Shown here: positions 30,028 through 38,649 of the stretch, piece by piece
Numbering within the stretch: the stretch's first letter is position 1
Layout of the letters: every line of letters begins with the position of its first letter
NCBI GenBank assembly: GCA_017456015.1
Contig: JAFTLL010000004.1
Location: forward strand, 62,001 to 126,000
Direction of reading: 5' to 3'
DNA: 64,000 bases
Source: Clostridia bacterium
GTDB taxonomy: Bacteria; Bacillota_A; Clostridia; Oscillospirales; Acutalibacteraceae
Notes under the pieces: model-generated
The model's input: only the letters and a program-made list of their open reading frames with translations
Database searches by the model: none
Told to the model about the DNA's origin: nothing
Position numbers and translations under genes: made by a program

Positions 30028-30053
30028 GGCGTACCCTCTTGTGAGAGTACGCC
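30028..30053 (-). terminator. Terminator between the ireB unit and the U32 gene
   Basis: Minus-strand stem GGCGTACTCTC/GAGGGTACGCC with a 4-nt loop (30053-30028), followed by ATGTTTTTA. The ribosome binding site of the U32 gene lies directly after it, so some read-through into U32 is possible. Confidence 0.7.
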
Positions 30054-30060
30054 GTCATTC

Positions 30061-30345
30061 TTATTGCTTTAAAGCACGCTCTAACCAGATATAACCAATG
30101 TCCATTGCATTGTACAGACCGTTCTTCTCGCTCTTTTTCACAATGCGTTTTGTGATGTCCACATCGTCATCGGTGTCCATCAACTGAACAAGGATTTTAT
30201 CTGCTATTTCAAGGTCGCCCACCTTTTTGGTGGATTGGATTTTGAAAAGAATAACAAACTTTTCCGACATATCGCCATAATAAATCTCGTTACCCTTACG
30301 AACCAGCGGTTTGCCCTTGTATGTTAAAAATTCTTGCTGCGGCAT
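30061..30345 (-). CDS. Conserved small protein of unknown function, next to ireB
   Basis: A 94-residue soluble protein with no signal peptide or membrane segment: an N-terminal short strand-rich part (YKGKPLVRKGNEIYYGD, KFVILFKIQSTKKVGDLEI) and a C-terminal helix around VKKSEKNGLYNAMDIGYIWL. I do not recognise the family with certainty. It follows ireB by 20 nt with its own AAAGGAGT, where ruvX often lies in other Firmicutes, so a role linked to the IreK/IreB signalling pathway is a guess from position only. Confidence 0.75.
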   Translation of the reverse strand: MPQQEFLTYKGKPLVRKGNEIYYGDMSEKFVILFKIQSTKKVGDLEIADKILVQLMDTDDDVDITKRIVKKSEKNGLYNAMDIGYIWLERALKQ

Positions 30346-30365
30346 GACAGTACTCCTTTTGTTTC

Positions 30366-30617
30366 TTACTCATTCACAATGTAATATTTCACAAGCGTTT
30401 GCAACAGCGTATCACGGTCGACCTTGCGAATTAAATTGCGCGCGTTGTTGTGGGTCGTAATATACGTCGGGTCTTCCGAAAGAATATAGCCTACAATCTG
30501 ATTGACCGGATTGTATCCCTTTTCTTTAAGTGACGCATATACCGTTTGCATAATCAGGCGAATTTCTCTCTCCCGTTCATTTCCCAATGAAAAGGTCATC
30601 GTCTTATCGGTTGCCAT
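30366..30617 (-). CDS. ireB: IreB family regulatory phosphoprotein (UPF0297)
   Basis: In Enterococcus, IreB is a substrate of the Ser/Thr kinase IreK and controls cephalosporin resistance. The 83-residue product shows the highly conserved family body: [18 protein letters not shown] near the start, [17 protein letters not shown] in the middle and [19 protein letters not shown] at the end. The threonine-rich N-terminus (MATDKTMTF) keeps the likely phosphorylation site. It follows pheT by about 70 nt. The kinase is not in this window. Confidence 0.94.
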   Translation of the reverse strand: MATDKTMTFSLGNEREREIRLIMQTVYASLKEKGYNPVNQIVGYILSEDPTYITTHNNARNLIRKVDRDTLLQTLVKYYIVNE

Positions 30618-30689
30618 AAAAACGCCTCCTACCTATAAACTTATATATTTATATTACAATACTTGTGCTTAAAATTCAAGTGCAAATTG

Positions 30690-33080
30690 TCAGGAACGGA
30701 GTGCTGCACCGATTTGTTCAAGATTTTTAATTATTTTTTGGGTAATTCGGTCGATTTCCTCCTGCGAGAGGGTTGCCTCTTTACTACGCAAGGTTACATT
30801 AAAGGCAACGCTCTTTTTGCCCTCGGGAATTTGAGAACCGGTATACACATCGAACAGATGAATATTTTCGAGAAGCTTTCCGGCCGCTTTTGCGATGGCG
30901 TTTTCCATATCGCCCACCGGCAGCTGTACATCACAAAGCAAAGCAAAGTCACGGCCGACCGCCGGGAATTTCGGCAAGGGCTGATAGACGGTCTTTTCTT
31001 TCTCGATTTTATACAATTCGTCCAATGCGATTTCGGCAACATAGGCGCGGCTTCCCAGTTCAAAATCTGCGGCAACCTCGGGATGAACCTCACCCAACAC
31101 GGCTACGCGATGGCCGTCAACAACATATTCTGCACAACGACCGGGATGATAGTACGGTTCTTCGGCGCGGATGCAATTTTGCTCTATGCCAAAGATGCGC
31201 AAAACAGTTTCCACCATGCCCTTCAAAGAGAAAAAGTCTTCTTTTTCGCCGTAAGCACCGATAACCATTGCCGGAACCTCTTGCGGTTGTTTAACCGCCG
31301 GAATTTCCTTGCTAACAAAATGCTTGCTGATTTCAAACAATCTGACATTTGGATTTTTGCGGTTGAGGTTTGTAGCCAAAACGGTCAACATAGAAGTTAC
31401 CAGCTGGGTGCGCATGGTAGAATACTCATCGCCCAACGGATTGAGCAAGCGAATTGCGCGGCGGCGGCTGTCCTCTACCGGCAAACGCAGGGCATCAATG
31501 GCCTTACTGCCAATAAAGGAATAGGTTGAAATTTCGTATAGCCCCTGGGATACCAATGCCGATTTTATACAGTCTGCTTTGATGCGCTCGGGCAGCTTTT
31601 TACCGCGCACAACATCTCCGCGCATGGCTGTTCCCACAATATGCTCATAACCGTAAATGCGCATAACCTCTTCGGCCAAATCGGCGCGGCCTTCAATATC
31701 GTCACGATAGGACGGTATTTTGCATACCAAATTTTGCCCTTGCAGTTCGGTTTCTATGCATAAGCTGTTTAAAATCTCCACCATTTTTTCGGCCGGAATT
31801 TGCAATCCTAAAAGCGCGTTAACCGAATCGACCGCAGCAATCAGGGTGCGCGGCTGGGGCAGACCGTTGTTTTGGTCAATCATACCGCTGACAATTTTAC
31901 CCGAACCGGTTTCGGCAATCAGTTGCAGCGCACGATGCATGGCGTATTCGGTTCCGATAATATCAACCCCACGCTCAAAACGGGAACTGGATTCAGAGCG
32001 CATACCCAGGGTTCGTGCAGTGCGGCGGATATTGTCGCGGCGGAATTTTGCTGTTTCAAAAAACAGCGTAGTTGTATCGTCTTTAATCTCACTGTTGAGT
32101 CCGCCCATAATACCGGCAAGGCAAGAGGGGTTCTCGGCATCGGCAATCACCAGCATTTCCTCGGTCAATGTACGGACTTTATCGTCCAGTGTGGTCATTT
32201 GCTCTCCGGGCGCCGCACGGCGGACAATAATTTGTTTGCCGGCAATATCCCGATAATCAAACGCGTGCATCGGTTGACCGGTTTCCAGCATAACAAAATT
32301 GGTAATATCTACAATATTGTTAATCGGGCGCATACCGGCCGATTTTACAGCCGCTTTTATCCAAGCGGGAGAGTCTTTAATCACAACATCGGTAACGACC
32401 GTGCCACAATAGCGCGGACAAAGGTCATAATCCTTTACAGTAACCGAAATGTAATCTTTTACATCGCCGCCGGCCGTTGCATAGGTCGGTTCTGGCATAC
32501 GGAAGGGTTGCCCTAAAACAACGCCCACCTCACGCGCTACACCCAAGACACAGTTGCAGTCGGGACGGTTGGCGGTAATTTTAAAATCAATGACAATGTC
32601 ATTCAGACCAAAAATTTCGCGCAGGTCGGTGCCGACCGGATAGGCGTCATCCATAATCATAATACCGTTGACCGACGCACCCTTATAGTCATGCTCGGTC
32701 AGGCCCAGCTCCTCACCCGAGCAGAGCATACCGTTACTTTCGACGCCGCGAAGTTTGCCTTTTTTGATATCCATGCCGTTGGGCAGATGCGAATGGTCAA
32801 GGGCCGCCGGAACATAAGCGCCGACAAATACATTCTGTGCACCGGTTACAATCTGCACCGGTTCGGCCGCGCCGATATCGATTTGGCAAATCTGCAAATG
32901 ATCGGAATTTTCGTGCGGCTGCAAGTCAACAATTTTGCCTACAACCACATTGACCATGGTTTCGGCCAGATTTTCGACCGATTCCACTTCAAAGCCGGCC
33001 ATAACCATTTTATCACAAAGCGTTTCTACCGAAACGGGAATATCCACATAACGTTTTAACCAATTTAAAGATATTTTCAT
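30690..33080 (-). CDS. pheT: Phenylalanyl-tRNA synthetase beta subunit
   Basis: With PheS it forms the alpha2-beta2 enzyme that charges tRNA-Phe. The 796-residue protein has, in order, the N-terminal EMAP/OB tRNA-binding domain (about 40-150, VVGKIVDLQPHENSDHLQIC), the B3/B4 editing domain (around 210-390, MEAFDYRDI-like HAFDYRDIAGKQI), the B5 domain, the catalytic-like core (PRYCGT... and SSSRFERGVD), and the C-terminal anticodon-binding fold (FPAVGRDFALLCDV to the end). It lies 11 nt downstream of pheS under the T-box. Confidence 0.97.
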   Translation of the reverse strand: MKISLNWLKRYVDIPVSVETLCDKMVMAGFEVESVENLAETMVNVVVGKIVDLQPHENSDHLQICQIDIGAAEPVQIVTGAQNVFVGAYVPAALDHSHLPNGMDIKKGKLRGVESNGMLCSGEELGLTEHDYKGASVNGIMIMDDAYPVGTDLREIFGLNDIVIDFKITANRPDCNCVLGVAREVGVVLGQPFRMPEPTYATAGGDVKDYISVTVKDYDLCPRYCGTVVTDVVIKDSPAWIKAAVKSAGMRPINNIVDITNFVMLETGQPMHAFDYRDIAGKQIIVRRAAPGEQMTTLDDKVRTLTEEMLVIADAENPSCLAGIMGGLNSEIKDDTTTLFFETAKFRRDNIRRTARTLGMRSESSSRFERGVDIIGTEYAMHRALQLIAETGSGKIVSGMIDQNNGLPQPRTLIAAVDSVNALLGLQIPAEKMVEILNSLCIETELQGQNLVCKIPSYRDDIEGRADLAEEVMRIYGYEHIVGTAMRGDVVRGKKLPERIKADCIKSALVSQGLYEISTYSFIGSKAIDALRLPVEDSRRRAIRLLNPLGDEYSTMRTQLVTSMLTVLATNLNRKNPNVRLFEISKHFVSKEIPAVKQPQEVPAMVIGAYGEKEDFFSLKGMVETVLRIFGIEQNCIRAEEPYYHPGRCAEYVVDGHRVAVLGEVHPEVAADFELGSRAYVAEIALDELYKIEKEKTVYQPLPKFPAVGRDFALLCDVQLPVGDMENAIAKAAGKLLENIHLFDVYTGSQIPEGKKSVAFNVTLRSKEATLSQEEIDRITQKIIKNLEQIGAALRS

Positions 33081-33091
33081 TGTTACACCTC

Positions 33092-34114
33092 TTAATTAAA
33101 CTGTTCCAGAAAACGAACATCGTTTTCAAAAAGCAGACGGATATCGCTGATTTTATAGCGCGTGGTCGTCAGACGGTCCAAACCGATACCGAAGGCGAAA
33201 CCGGAATAAACCTCGGGGTCAATGTTGCAGGCACGCAGAACATTGGGGTGTACCATACCGGCACCGAGAATTTCAATCCAACCGCCGCCCTTACAAACAC
33301 GGCAACCCTTACCGCCGCATTCCGGACAGGATACATCGACCTCAACGCTGGGCTCGGTAAAGGGGAAATAAGAGGGGCGGAATTTGATTTTCGTATCCGC
33401 GCCGTAAATTTCCTTTGCAAACTGTTCCAGTACGCCCTTTAAATCGCACATGGTAATCCCTTTATCGACCACAAGACCCTCCATTTGGTGGAAGACCGGA
33501 GAATGGGTCGCATCGACCTCGTCGGCGCGGTAAACACGGCCGGGGCAAACAATGCGAATCGGGGGTTTGCGGCTCTCCATCGTGCGTATCTGGGCTGTGG
33601 AGGTTTGCGAGCGCAACAACAGCTCCGGCCCGATATAAAAGGTGTCCTGCATATCCTTGGCCGGATGGTCCTCCGGCAGATTCAACGCCTCAAAGTTATA
33701 ATAAGGGGTTTCGACTTCCGGTCCATCGACCACGTCGAAGCCCATGGACTGAAAAATATCAATCATATCGTTACAGACGATGCTCAGCGGATGCAGACCG
33801 CCTTTGGCACCTTTTTTGGAGGGCATAGTCACATCGACCGTTTCCTCCTTCAACCGCTTTTTCAGCATAGCTGCCTTCACCTGTTGATTGACCATTTCGA
33901 GCATCTGCTCAATATCGGCGCGCACCTCGTTGGCCAACTGGCCCATAATCGGGCGTTGCTCGGCCGACAGACCGCCCATTTGCTTTAAGATAGCGGTCAA
34001 TTCACCCTTTTTACCTAAAAAACGAACGCGCAACGCGTCTAATGTAACCTCATCCTGACAAACGGCAATCTCTGCTTTGGCCGCTTCTCTGATTTTTTCA
34101 AGCTGTTCTTTCAT
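33092..34114 (-). CDS. pheS: Phenylalanyl-tRNA synthetase alpha subunit
   Basis: The catalytic subunit, 340 residues. An N-terminal coiled coil (MKEQLEKIREAAKAEIA, about 1-80) binds tRNA, followed by the class II core with motif 2 (IRIVCPGRVYRADEVDATHS, about 200-219), the FRPSYFPFTEPSVEVDV stretch of motif 3 and a GGGWIEILGAGMVHPNVL region with four cysteines (CPECGGKGCRVC) inserted before it. The ATG at 34114 follows GGAGGT; longer in-frame versions run into the T-box leader. Expression depends on uncharged tRNA-Phe. Confidence 0.97.
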   Translation of the reverse strand: MKEQLEKIREAAKAEIAVCQDEVTLDALRVRFLGKKGELTAILKQMGGLSAEQRPIMGQLANEVRADIEQMLEMVNQQVKAAMLKKRLKEETVDVTMPSKKGAKGGLHPLSIVCNDMIDIFQSMGFDVVDGPEVETPYYNFEALNLPEDHPAKDMQDTFYIGPELLLRSQTSTAQIRTMESRKPPIRIVCPGRVYRADEVDATHSPVFHQMEGLVVDKGITMCDLKGVLEQFAKEIYGADTKIKFRPSYFPFTEPSVEVDVSCPECGGKGCRVCKGGGWIEILGAGMVHPNVLRACNIDPEVYSGFAFGIGLDRLTTTRYKISDIRLLFENDVRFLEQFN

Positions 34115-34124
34115 TTTTTTACCT

Positions 34125-34403
34125 CCGAAAATAAAATAGACTCCGTCCCGAAAGGGACGAAGCCGAAAACTCCGCGGTACCACCCAGATTGGCTTGCATT
34201 TGCAAACCCGCTCTATGTGTGCTGTCACACACCGCCGTCTGTAACGGGACGGACAACCCGGCGGCGCCTACTTTCAGGTTCAGCGCAGCTGCTCCAAAGG
34301 GAACTTCGAAAGGGCACCACCTGATTTTGCTTTCAGCCACGGCAAAATCTCTCTGACGGCAGAAACCGTTTCTACTTTTCTTTTTCAACGCATTTCAAAT
34401 ATA
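34125..34403 (-). promoter_or_regulatory. T-box riboswitch controlling pheST
   Basis: The minus strand carries the T-box sequence TGGGTGGTACCGCGGAG (34186-34170) and, 6 nt later, a terminator stem GGCTTCGTCCC/GGGACGGAGTC (34164-34139) with a U-rich tail (34138-34125). Upstream are the AGAGAG box and an 8-bp arm GATTTTGC/GCAAAATC of stem I, then AAAGTAGG. These are the parts of a tRNA-sensing antitermination leader. A UUC codon (Phe) near 34303-34301 is the best specifier candidate, though a second UUC at 34310 cannot be excluded. Uncharged tRNA-Phe would stabilise the antiterminator and turn pheST on. Confidence 0.93.
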
Positions 34404-34409
34404 TAGTTC

Positions 34410-34438
34410 ATTTTAGCACGCAAATGGAAAAAAAGCAA
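34410..34438 (-). promoter_or_regulatory. Promoter of the pheST T-box transcript
   Basis: Minus-strand TTGCTT (34438-34433), 17 nt, TAAAAT (34415-34410), identical in both boxes and spacing to the rpsJ promoter. Transcription would start near 34403, just ahead of stem I. Confidence 0.75.
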
Positions 34439-34448
34439 GTGGGATTTT

Positions 34449-35711
34449 TTAATCCTTTATTTTGCTGACCTGCTCTGCGGCCAGAAGTACACCGACCATG
34501 GCGCTGTCAAAATGCAGACCACCCTGCATCCAAACGGCGTAGGGCTCCCGTAAAGGCGCATCGGCCGAGAGTTCAATAGAAGAACCGCCGGTAAAAGCTC
34601 CGGCCGCCATAATCACCTTACTGTCATATCCCGGCATTTCCCACGGTTCCGGTACGACATAGGAATCCACCGGCGCGCCGGCTTGTATGCCTTTGCAAAA
34701 GGCAATCAGACATTGGCTGTTATTCAAGCAAATCGCTTGAATAATATCGCCGCGCTTTTCATTATAGCGCGGTGTAACCGTATATCCCATCTGTTCAAAG
34801 AGCGCTGCCGCGAAAACGGCAGTTTTTAAAGCCTCTCCCGTAACGTGCGGCGCATTGTAGAATCCCATAAACATTTCTCTGCCGAGTCCGAGCGTTGCTC
34901 CGATTTCCCGACCGACACCGGGAGCGGTTAAACGATAGGCACATTTTTCCACTAAATCGGCACGCCCGGCAATATAGCCGCCGGTGGGCGCAATGCCGCC
35001 GCCGGGATTTTTTATCAGTGAGCCGGCAATCAAATCGGCCCCGACCGCGCAAGGTTCTCTTTTTTCGGTAAACTCGCCGTAGCAATTATCGACCATAATT
35101 ATCGGGTCGGGCGTAACGGCGCGCACCGCCTTGCAGATTTCTTCTATTTTCTCTATCGTCAGCGTCGGGCGCAGACTGTATCCGCGGGAACGCTGGATAT
35201 AGACCATCTTATATTTCTTTTCTTTCAGCCGCTGCTGCACCGCTTGTATATCGACACTGCCGTCAGGCAACAAATCCACCTGCTCATACCCCACACCGAA
35301 ATCCTTTAACGAGCCGTCGGTCTCCCCCTCGATTCCCAGTACGCCAATCAGCGTATCATACGGGCGGCCGGTTACACACAGCATGGTATCGCCCGGACGC
35401 AATATACCGAAAAGCGCAACCGTTAAGGTGTGGGTGCCGGAGGTGAAATTGTGACGAATTAGGCTATCCTCCGCGCCGAAAACTGAGGCACAGATTTTTT
35501 CCAGCGTTTCGCGGCCGCGGTCTCCGTAGCCATAACCGGTGGACCCACCGAGACAGGCCTCGCTTACGCCGTGGTCAATAAATGCGCGCAGCATTTTCTG
35601 CTGGTTATAACGCGTAATTTCGGTTATTTTTGCAAACTGCGGCGCACATACAGCCAAGGCCGCATCGGCCGCCTTTTGGGTTTGGGTGCTCAAATCGAAA
35701 AATTCTTGCAT
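34449..35711 (-). CDS. Methionine gamma-lyase family / aluminium-resistance-type PLP enzyme (YnbB family)
   Basis: A 420-residue pyridoxal-phosphate-dependent protein of the family annotated as aluminium resistance protein or YnbB. The gamma-lyase-like fold is visible: SGTHTLTVALFGILRPGD (about 90-107) at the phosphate-binding site, MVDNCYGEFTEKREP with the Asp that pairs with the PLP ring nitrogen, and the lysine in AGSLIKNPGGGIAPTGGY (Schiff-base lysine, about residue 235). The true substrate is unknown; neighbours offer no clue. It has its own promoter overlapping the end of the GNAT gene upstream. Confidence 0.88.
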   Translation of the reverse strand: MQEFFDLSTQTQKAADAALAVCAPQFAKITEITRYNQQKMLRAFIDHGVSEACLGGSTGYGYGDRGRETLEKICASVFGAEDSLIRHNFTSGTHTLTVALFGILRPGDTMLCVTGRPYDTLIGVLGIEGETDGSLKDFGVGYEQVDLLPDGSVDIQAVQQRLKEKKYKMVYIQRSRGYSLRPTLTIEKIEEICKAVRAVTPDPIIMVDNCYGEFTEKREPCAVGADLIAGSLIKNPGGGIAPTGGYIAGRADLVEKCAYRLTAPGVGREIGATLGLGREMFMGFYNAPHVTGEALKTAVFAAALFEQMGYTVTPRYNEKRGDIIQAICLNNSQCLIAFCKGIQAGAPVDSYVVPEPWEMPGYDSKVIMAAGAFTGGSSIELSADAPLREPYAVWMQGGLHFDSAMVGVLLAAEQVSKIKD

Positions 35712-35765
35712 AACTCTATTCCTTTATTTTTAGCGTCCAAACAGACGGTTTTATATTCCATAATG

Positions 35766-35794
35766 ATTATATGCGGTTTTTTATTGTTTTTCAA
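35766..35794 (-). promoter_or_regulatory. Promoter of the YnbB-family gene
   Basis: Minus-strand TTGAAA (35794-35789), 17 nt, TATAAT (35771-35766), a near-consensus promoter that overlaps the last codon of the GNAT gene. Confidence 0.75.
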
Positions 35795-36516
35795 GTGGAA
35801 CTACGGTTTATTTTATCCGGTGTGCAATAACAGCACCGCTTGTATACGGCAAAGCCGTTTTTTTGATAAAAGGGCAAAAGCGGTGCGGTCGTAGAGGTCA
35901 GGACGGTTTTTCCCTCGCTCTGCAATTCGGCACAGAGTCCCTGCAAAAGGCGGCTACCGAGACCCAATGCTCGATATTCCGGCAAAACCGCTACACCGCC
36001 GATATGGGCAAACGCCTTGGTTTCGGCGTCGGTCATGGCGATGCCTTGCAAATCGCCGACATATCGCCCGCCGCCGTGACGCAGGCGGTGGGAAAGGTCG
36101 ACACAAAAGTCGGCAAAGGGCGGCATTTCGATTGCGCCGCCGCTACCGGCAAACACATTGTATATTTCGGGCAATTTCAATTCGGTTTTGGACACGGCGC
36201 CGCAGCAGGATTGTGTTTGCTCCAATTCCAGCACCTGCTCATGTTTCTGCCAACCCATGCTTTCGGCCAGCGTTTCGGGGCAATAGATACGCGCAAAGCC
36301 CAACCAATCAACAAAAGCGGCCAAACCCTCTTTATCAAATGCACCGAACGACGCTATATGCAAAGTACCGCCAATGGCGTAAAGCAGCAGGCCGTCATCG
36401 CTTTGCCAAAAGCGCACCACGGCACAGTCCCCGTAAGCGGCATGTAGCGACGCAAACCGAACCGCCGTCCGGCTTTTTAGGGCGGGCAACGGCTCTCCCG
36501 TATACATTCGAAACAC
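35791..36516 (-). CDS. GNAT-family N-acetyltransferase (two-domain)
   Basis: A 241-residue protein whose C-terminal half is a GNAT domain: the acetyl-CoA loop is AVLPEYRALGLGSRLLQGLC (about residues 175-194), and the final segment APLLPFYQKNGFAVYKRCCY is the usual end. The N-terminal half (about 1-120) has no recognisable motif and may be a degenerate second GNAT fold, as in other double-GNAT proteins of Clostridia. The start is GTG at 36516, placed by AAGGGG seven bases upstream; an ATG at 36507 is too far from it. The substrate is unknown. Confidence 0.8.
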   Translation of the reverse strand: MFRMYTGEPLPALKSRTAVRFASLHAAYGDCAVVRFWQSDDGLLLYAIGGTLHIASFGAFDKEGLAAFVDWLGFARIYCPETLAESMGWQKHEQVLELEQTQSCCGAVSKTELKLPEIYNVFAGSGGAIEMPPFADFCVDLSHRLRHGGGRYVGDLQGIAMTDAETKAFAHIGGVAVLPEYRALGLGSRLLQGLCAELQSEGKTVLTSTTAPLLPFYQKNGFAVYKRCCYCTPDKINRSST

Positions 36517-36551
36517 AAAATCACCCCTTACCCATTCGATAAAGATAAAGC

Positions 36552-36591
36552 AAAAACAGCCGGAGTTGGTTTTGCCCTACTATCCGACTGT
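36552..36591 (-). terminator. Terminator of the nucleoside ABC transporter operon
   Basis: Minus-strand ACAGTCGGA (36591-36583) and TCCGGCTGT (36564-36556) pair with one G-U wobble, followed by TTTTGC. It lies about 20 nt after the last permease gene. Confidence 0.7.
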
Positions 36592-36610
36592 CTTTTTTAT
36601 TTCGTTCTTG

Positions 36611-37558
36611 TTATCTTTCCTCGCGGAAATAGGATAGTCCCAAGCTTTGCGGCGGCTGGTTTTCTTTTTTATTGCGAATGCTTGTGAAAATCAGAACCGC
36701 AATGGTTACAACATAAGGCAATATTTTAAAGAGCTCCTTGTCTTCAAAGCTAACCCCTGTAATGTAACTGCTGGCGATATACAAGGCCCCGAACACAATC
36801 GAACCCACAATACCCCAGTTGGGTTTCCATACCGTAAAGATAACCAGCGCAATCGCCAACCAGCCAATCGCGTCAATACAATATTCCCAGTTGCCATGCA
36901 GATAATCCATGACAAAGGAGAGTCCGCCCAGACCGGCAATACCGCAGCCCACACAGGTGGCAACATAGCGGTACAAAGACACATTGATACCGGCTGCGTC
37001 GGCGGTGGCAGGATTCTCGCCTACCGACCTTAAATTCAACCCAACCCTTGTTTTGGTGAGCACAAAGGAGCACACCAAGGCAATGATAATGGCAAGGTAT
37101 ACAAAAATACCGTGCGATAAAAACAGTTGGCCGAACCAACCGAGGTCATCTGCAAACGGAAGGTATGCTGTAAAATAGCGGCTACCCTTGCTGTATACCG
37201 GTCCGGTCTGTGCAATCATAAAATCTGAAACACCAACACCAAAGGTGGTCAGCGCCAGACCGGTTACATTTTGATTGGCACGTAAAGTTACCGTTAAAAA
37301 GGAATAAATCAGTCCCATCAATGCCCCGCCGAGCACCGTAGCAACAATCGGAATGAGAATGGCCAAAAGCGGATTGATATTTCTTTTCACAATGGAAAAG
37401 TAGATATACTCTGCGTAACAGCCACAGGAAGCACCTACACACATAACGCCCGGTATTCCCAAGTTGAGATGCCCTGATTTTTCGGTTAAGGTTTCACCCG
37501 TAGAGCCGAACAGAAAGGTCATTCCAAGTCGTATTGCACTAATTAGAAAGGTCAACAT
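36611..37558 (-). CDS. nupQ: Nucleoside ABC transporter permease (NupQ/YufQ type)
   Basis: A 315-residue membrane permease of the BPD_transp_2 family, with about eight to ten hydrophobic helices. The GSTGETLTEKSGHLNLGIPG start after helix 1 and the SVGENPATADAAGINVSLYR cytoplasmic loop near residues 177-196, where the ATPase docks, are typical of the nucleoside/BMP family. It overlaps the previous permease by one base. The pair resembles Bacillus NupP/NupQ, which import guanosine and other nucleosides. Confidence 0.92.
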   Translation of the reverse strand: MLTFLISAIRLGMTFLFGSTGETLTEKSGHLNLGIPGVMCVGASCGCYAEYIYFSIVKRNINPLLAILIPIVATVLGGALMGLIYSFLTVTLRANQNVTGLALTTFGVGVSDFMIAQTGPVYSKGSRYFTAYLPFADDLGWFGQLFLSHGIFVYLAIIIALVCSFVLTKTRVGLNLRSVGENPATADAAGINVSLYRYVATCVGCGIAGLGGLSFVMDYLHGNWEYCIDAIGWLAIALVIFTVWKPNWGIVGSIVFGALYIASSYITGVSFEDKELFKILPYVVTIAVLIFTSIRNKKENQPPQSLGLSYFREER

Positions 37559-38649
37559 CAGGCATTCTCCTTTTTATTATTTGAAATTGCGATTTTATAC
37601 TGCAAGAAAAACTCACAGCCGATAATAAAGAGCAAGATAATTCCGGTTACAATATCCGATATCGCATTGGGAATACGGAAATCGGTAGATACCTGCTGTG
37701 CACCTTTTTCGAGGAAAACGATTAAAAAGGTCGTGAAAACCATATAAATCGGATTGAATTTTGCCAACCAGGATACCATAATGGCCGTAAAGCCTCTGCC
37801 TCCGGCAGTGGTCGTACTGATGGTATGGTTGGTACCGCCAACCAGCAAAAGTCCGGCAATGCCGCAGAGCGCGCCCGAAACCACCAGGGTTCTTATAATA
37901 ACCTTGCGCACGTTGATACCTATGTACTTTGCCGTATTCTCGCTTTCACCGACGACCGAGATTTCATAGCCCTGCTTGGTATATTTCAAGTAGATGTAAA
38001 CCAAAACCGTCAGCACCGCAACAATCACAATGTTCAGCAAATAGGATTTGCCGAACAGAAGCGGCAGGCCGTATTGCGGCATAGGAGACAAAACACCCGA
38101 ACCGCTTTTAACAAAGGCCTTCAAAAAGTAGGCCACCAGCTGAATCGCAACATAGTTCATCATCAAGGTAAATAAGGTTTCGTTGGTATTCCAAAGCGAT
38201 TTGCATATCGCGGGAATGACTGCCCAAATAATACCGGCAAGTACAGAGGCGACAACCATGATGAGCAAAAGTAACGGAAGTGGAAGCTTATCCCCTAAAA
38301 ACAGCATCACGATAATGGTCGCCAAACCGCCAACCAACACCTGACCTTCGGCACCGCAATTCCAGAAGCGCATTTTAAAGGCCGGAGTTACCGCCAAAGA
38401 GACACAAAGCAAAATGGCTATGTTTTGGAAAAAGCTCCAAATTCTCAAATCCGAACCGAAAACGCCCGAAATCATAGAACCGTAAATCTGAATCGGGTTC
38501 TTATGGGTTAACAGGGTAATCACAATGGCCGAAACAACCAGAGCGCAAAAAATGGCGATGGCGCGTATAGCAAAATTATAATACCATGCCAAAGGCTCGC
38601 GTTTTACAATATGAAAGCCATAACCATGCGATTTTTTCACCTTTTCCAT
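37558..38649 (-). CDS. nupP: Nucleoside ABC transporter permease (NupP/YufP type)
   Basis: A 363-residue permease, first of the two, with a short cytoplasmic N-terminus and about nine helices. The FKMRFWNCGAEGQVLVGGLA segment and the VGESENTAKYIGINVRKVII loop (about 230-250) are hallmark features. It overlaps the ATPase stop by one base and the second permease start by one base, so all three are translationally coupled and made in balanced amounts. Confidence 0.93.
   Translation of the reverse strand: MEKVKKSHGYGFHIVKREPLAWYYNFAIRAIAIFCALVVSAIVITLLTHKNPIQIYGSMISGVFGSDLRIWSFFQNIAILLCVSLAVTPAFKMRFWNCGAEGQVLVGGLATIIVMLFLGDKLPLPLLLLIMVVASVLAGIIWAVIPAICKSLWNTNETLFTLMMNYVAIQLVAYFLKAFVKSGSGVLSPMPQYGLPLLFGKSYLLNIVIVAVLTVLVYIYLKYTKQGYEISVVGESENTAKYIGINVRKVIIRTLVVSGALCGIAGLLLVGGTNHTISTTTAGGRGFTAIMVSWLAKFNPIYMVFTTFLIVFLEKGAQQVSTDFRIPNAISDIVTGIILLFIIGCEFFLQYKIAISNNKKENA

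Noticed and set aside
34119..34388. 89-codon minus-strand frame within the T-box leader, and a longer N-terminus for pheS
   Set aside because: It covers the T-box and terminator hairpin, so it is not translated as a protein. The pheS start at 34114 has a proper ribosome binding site.
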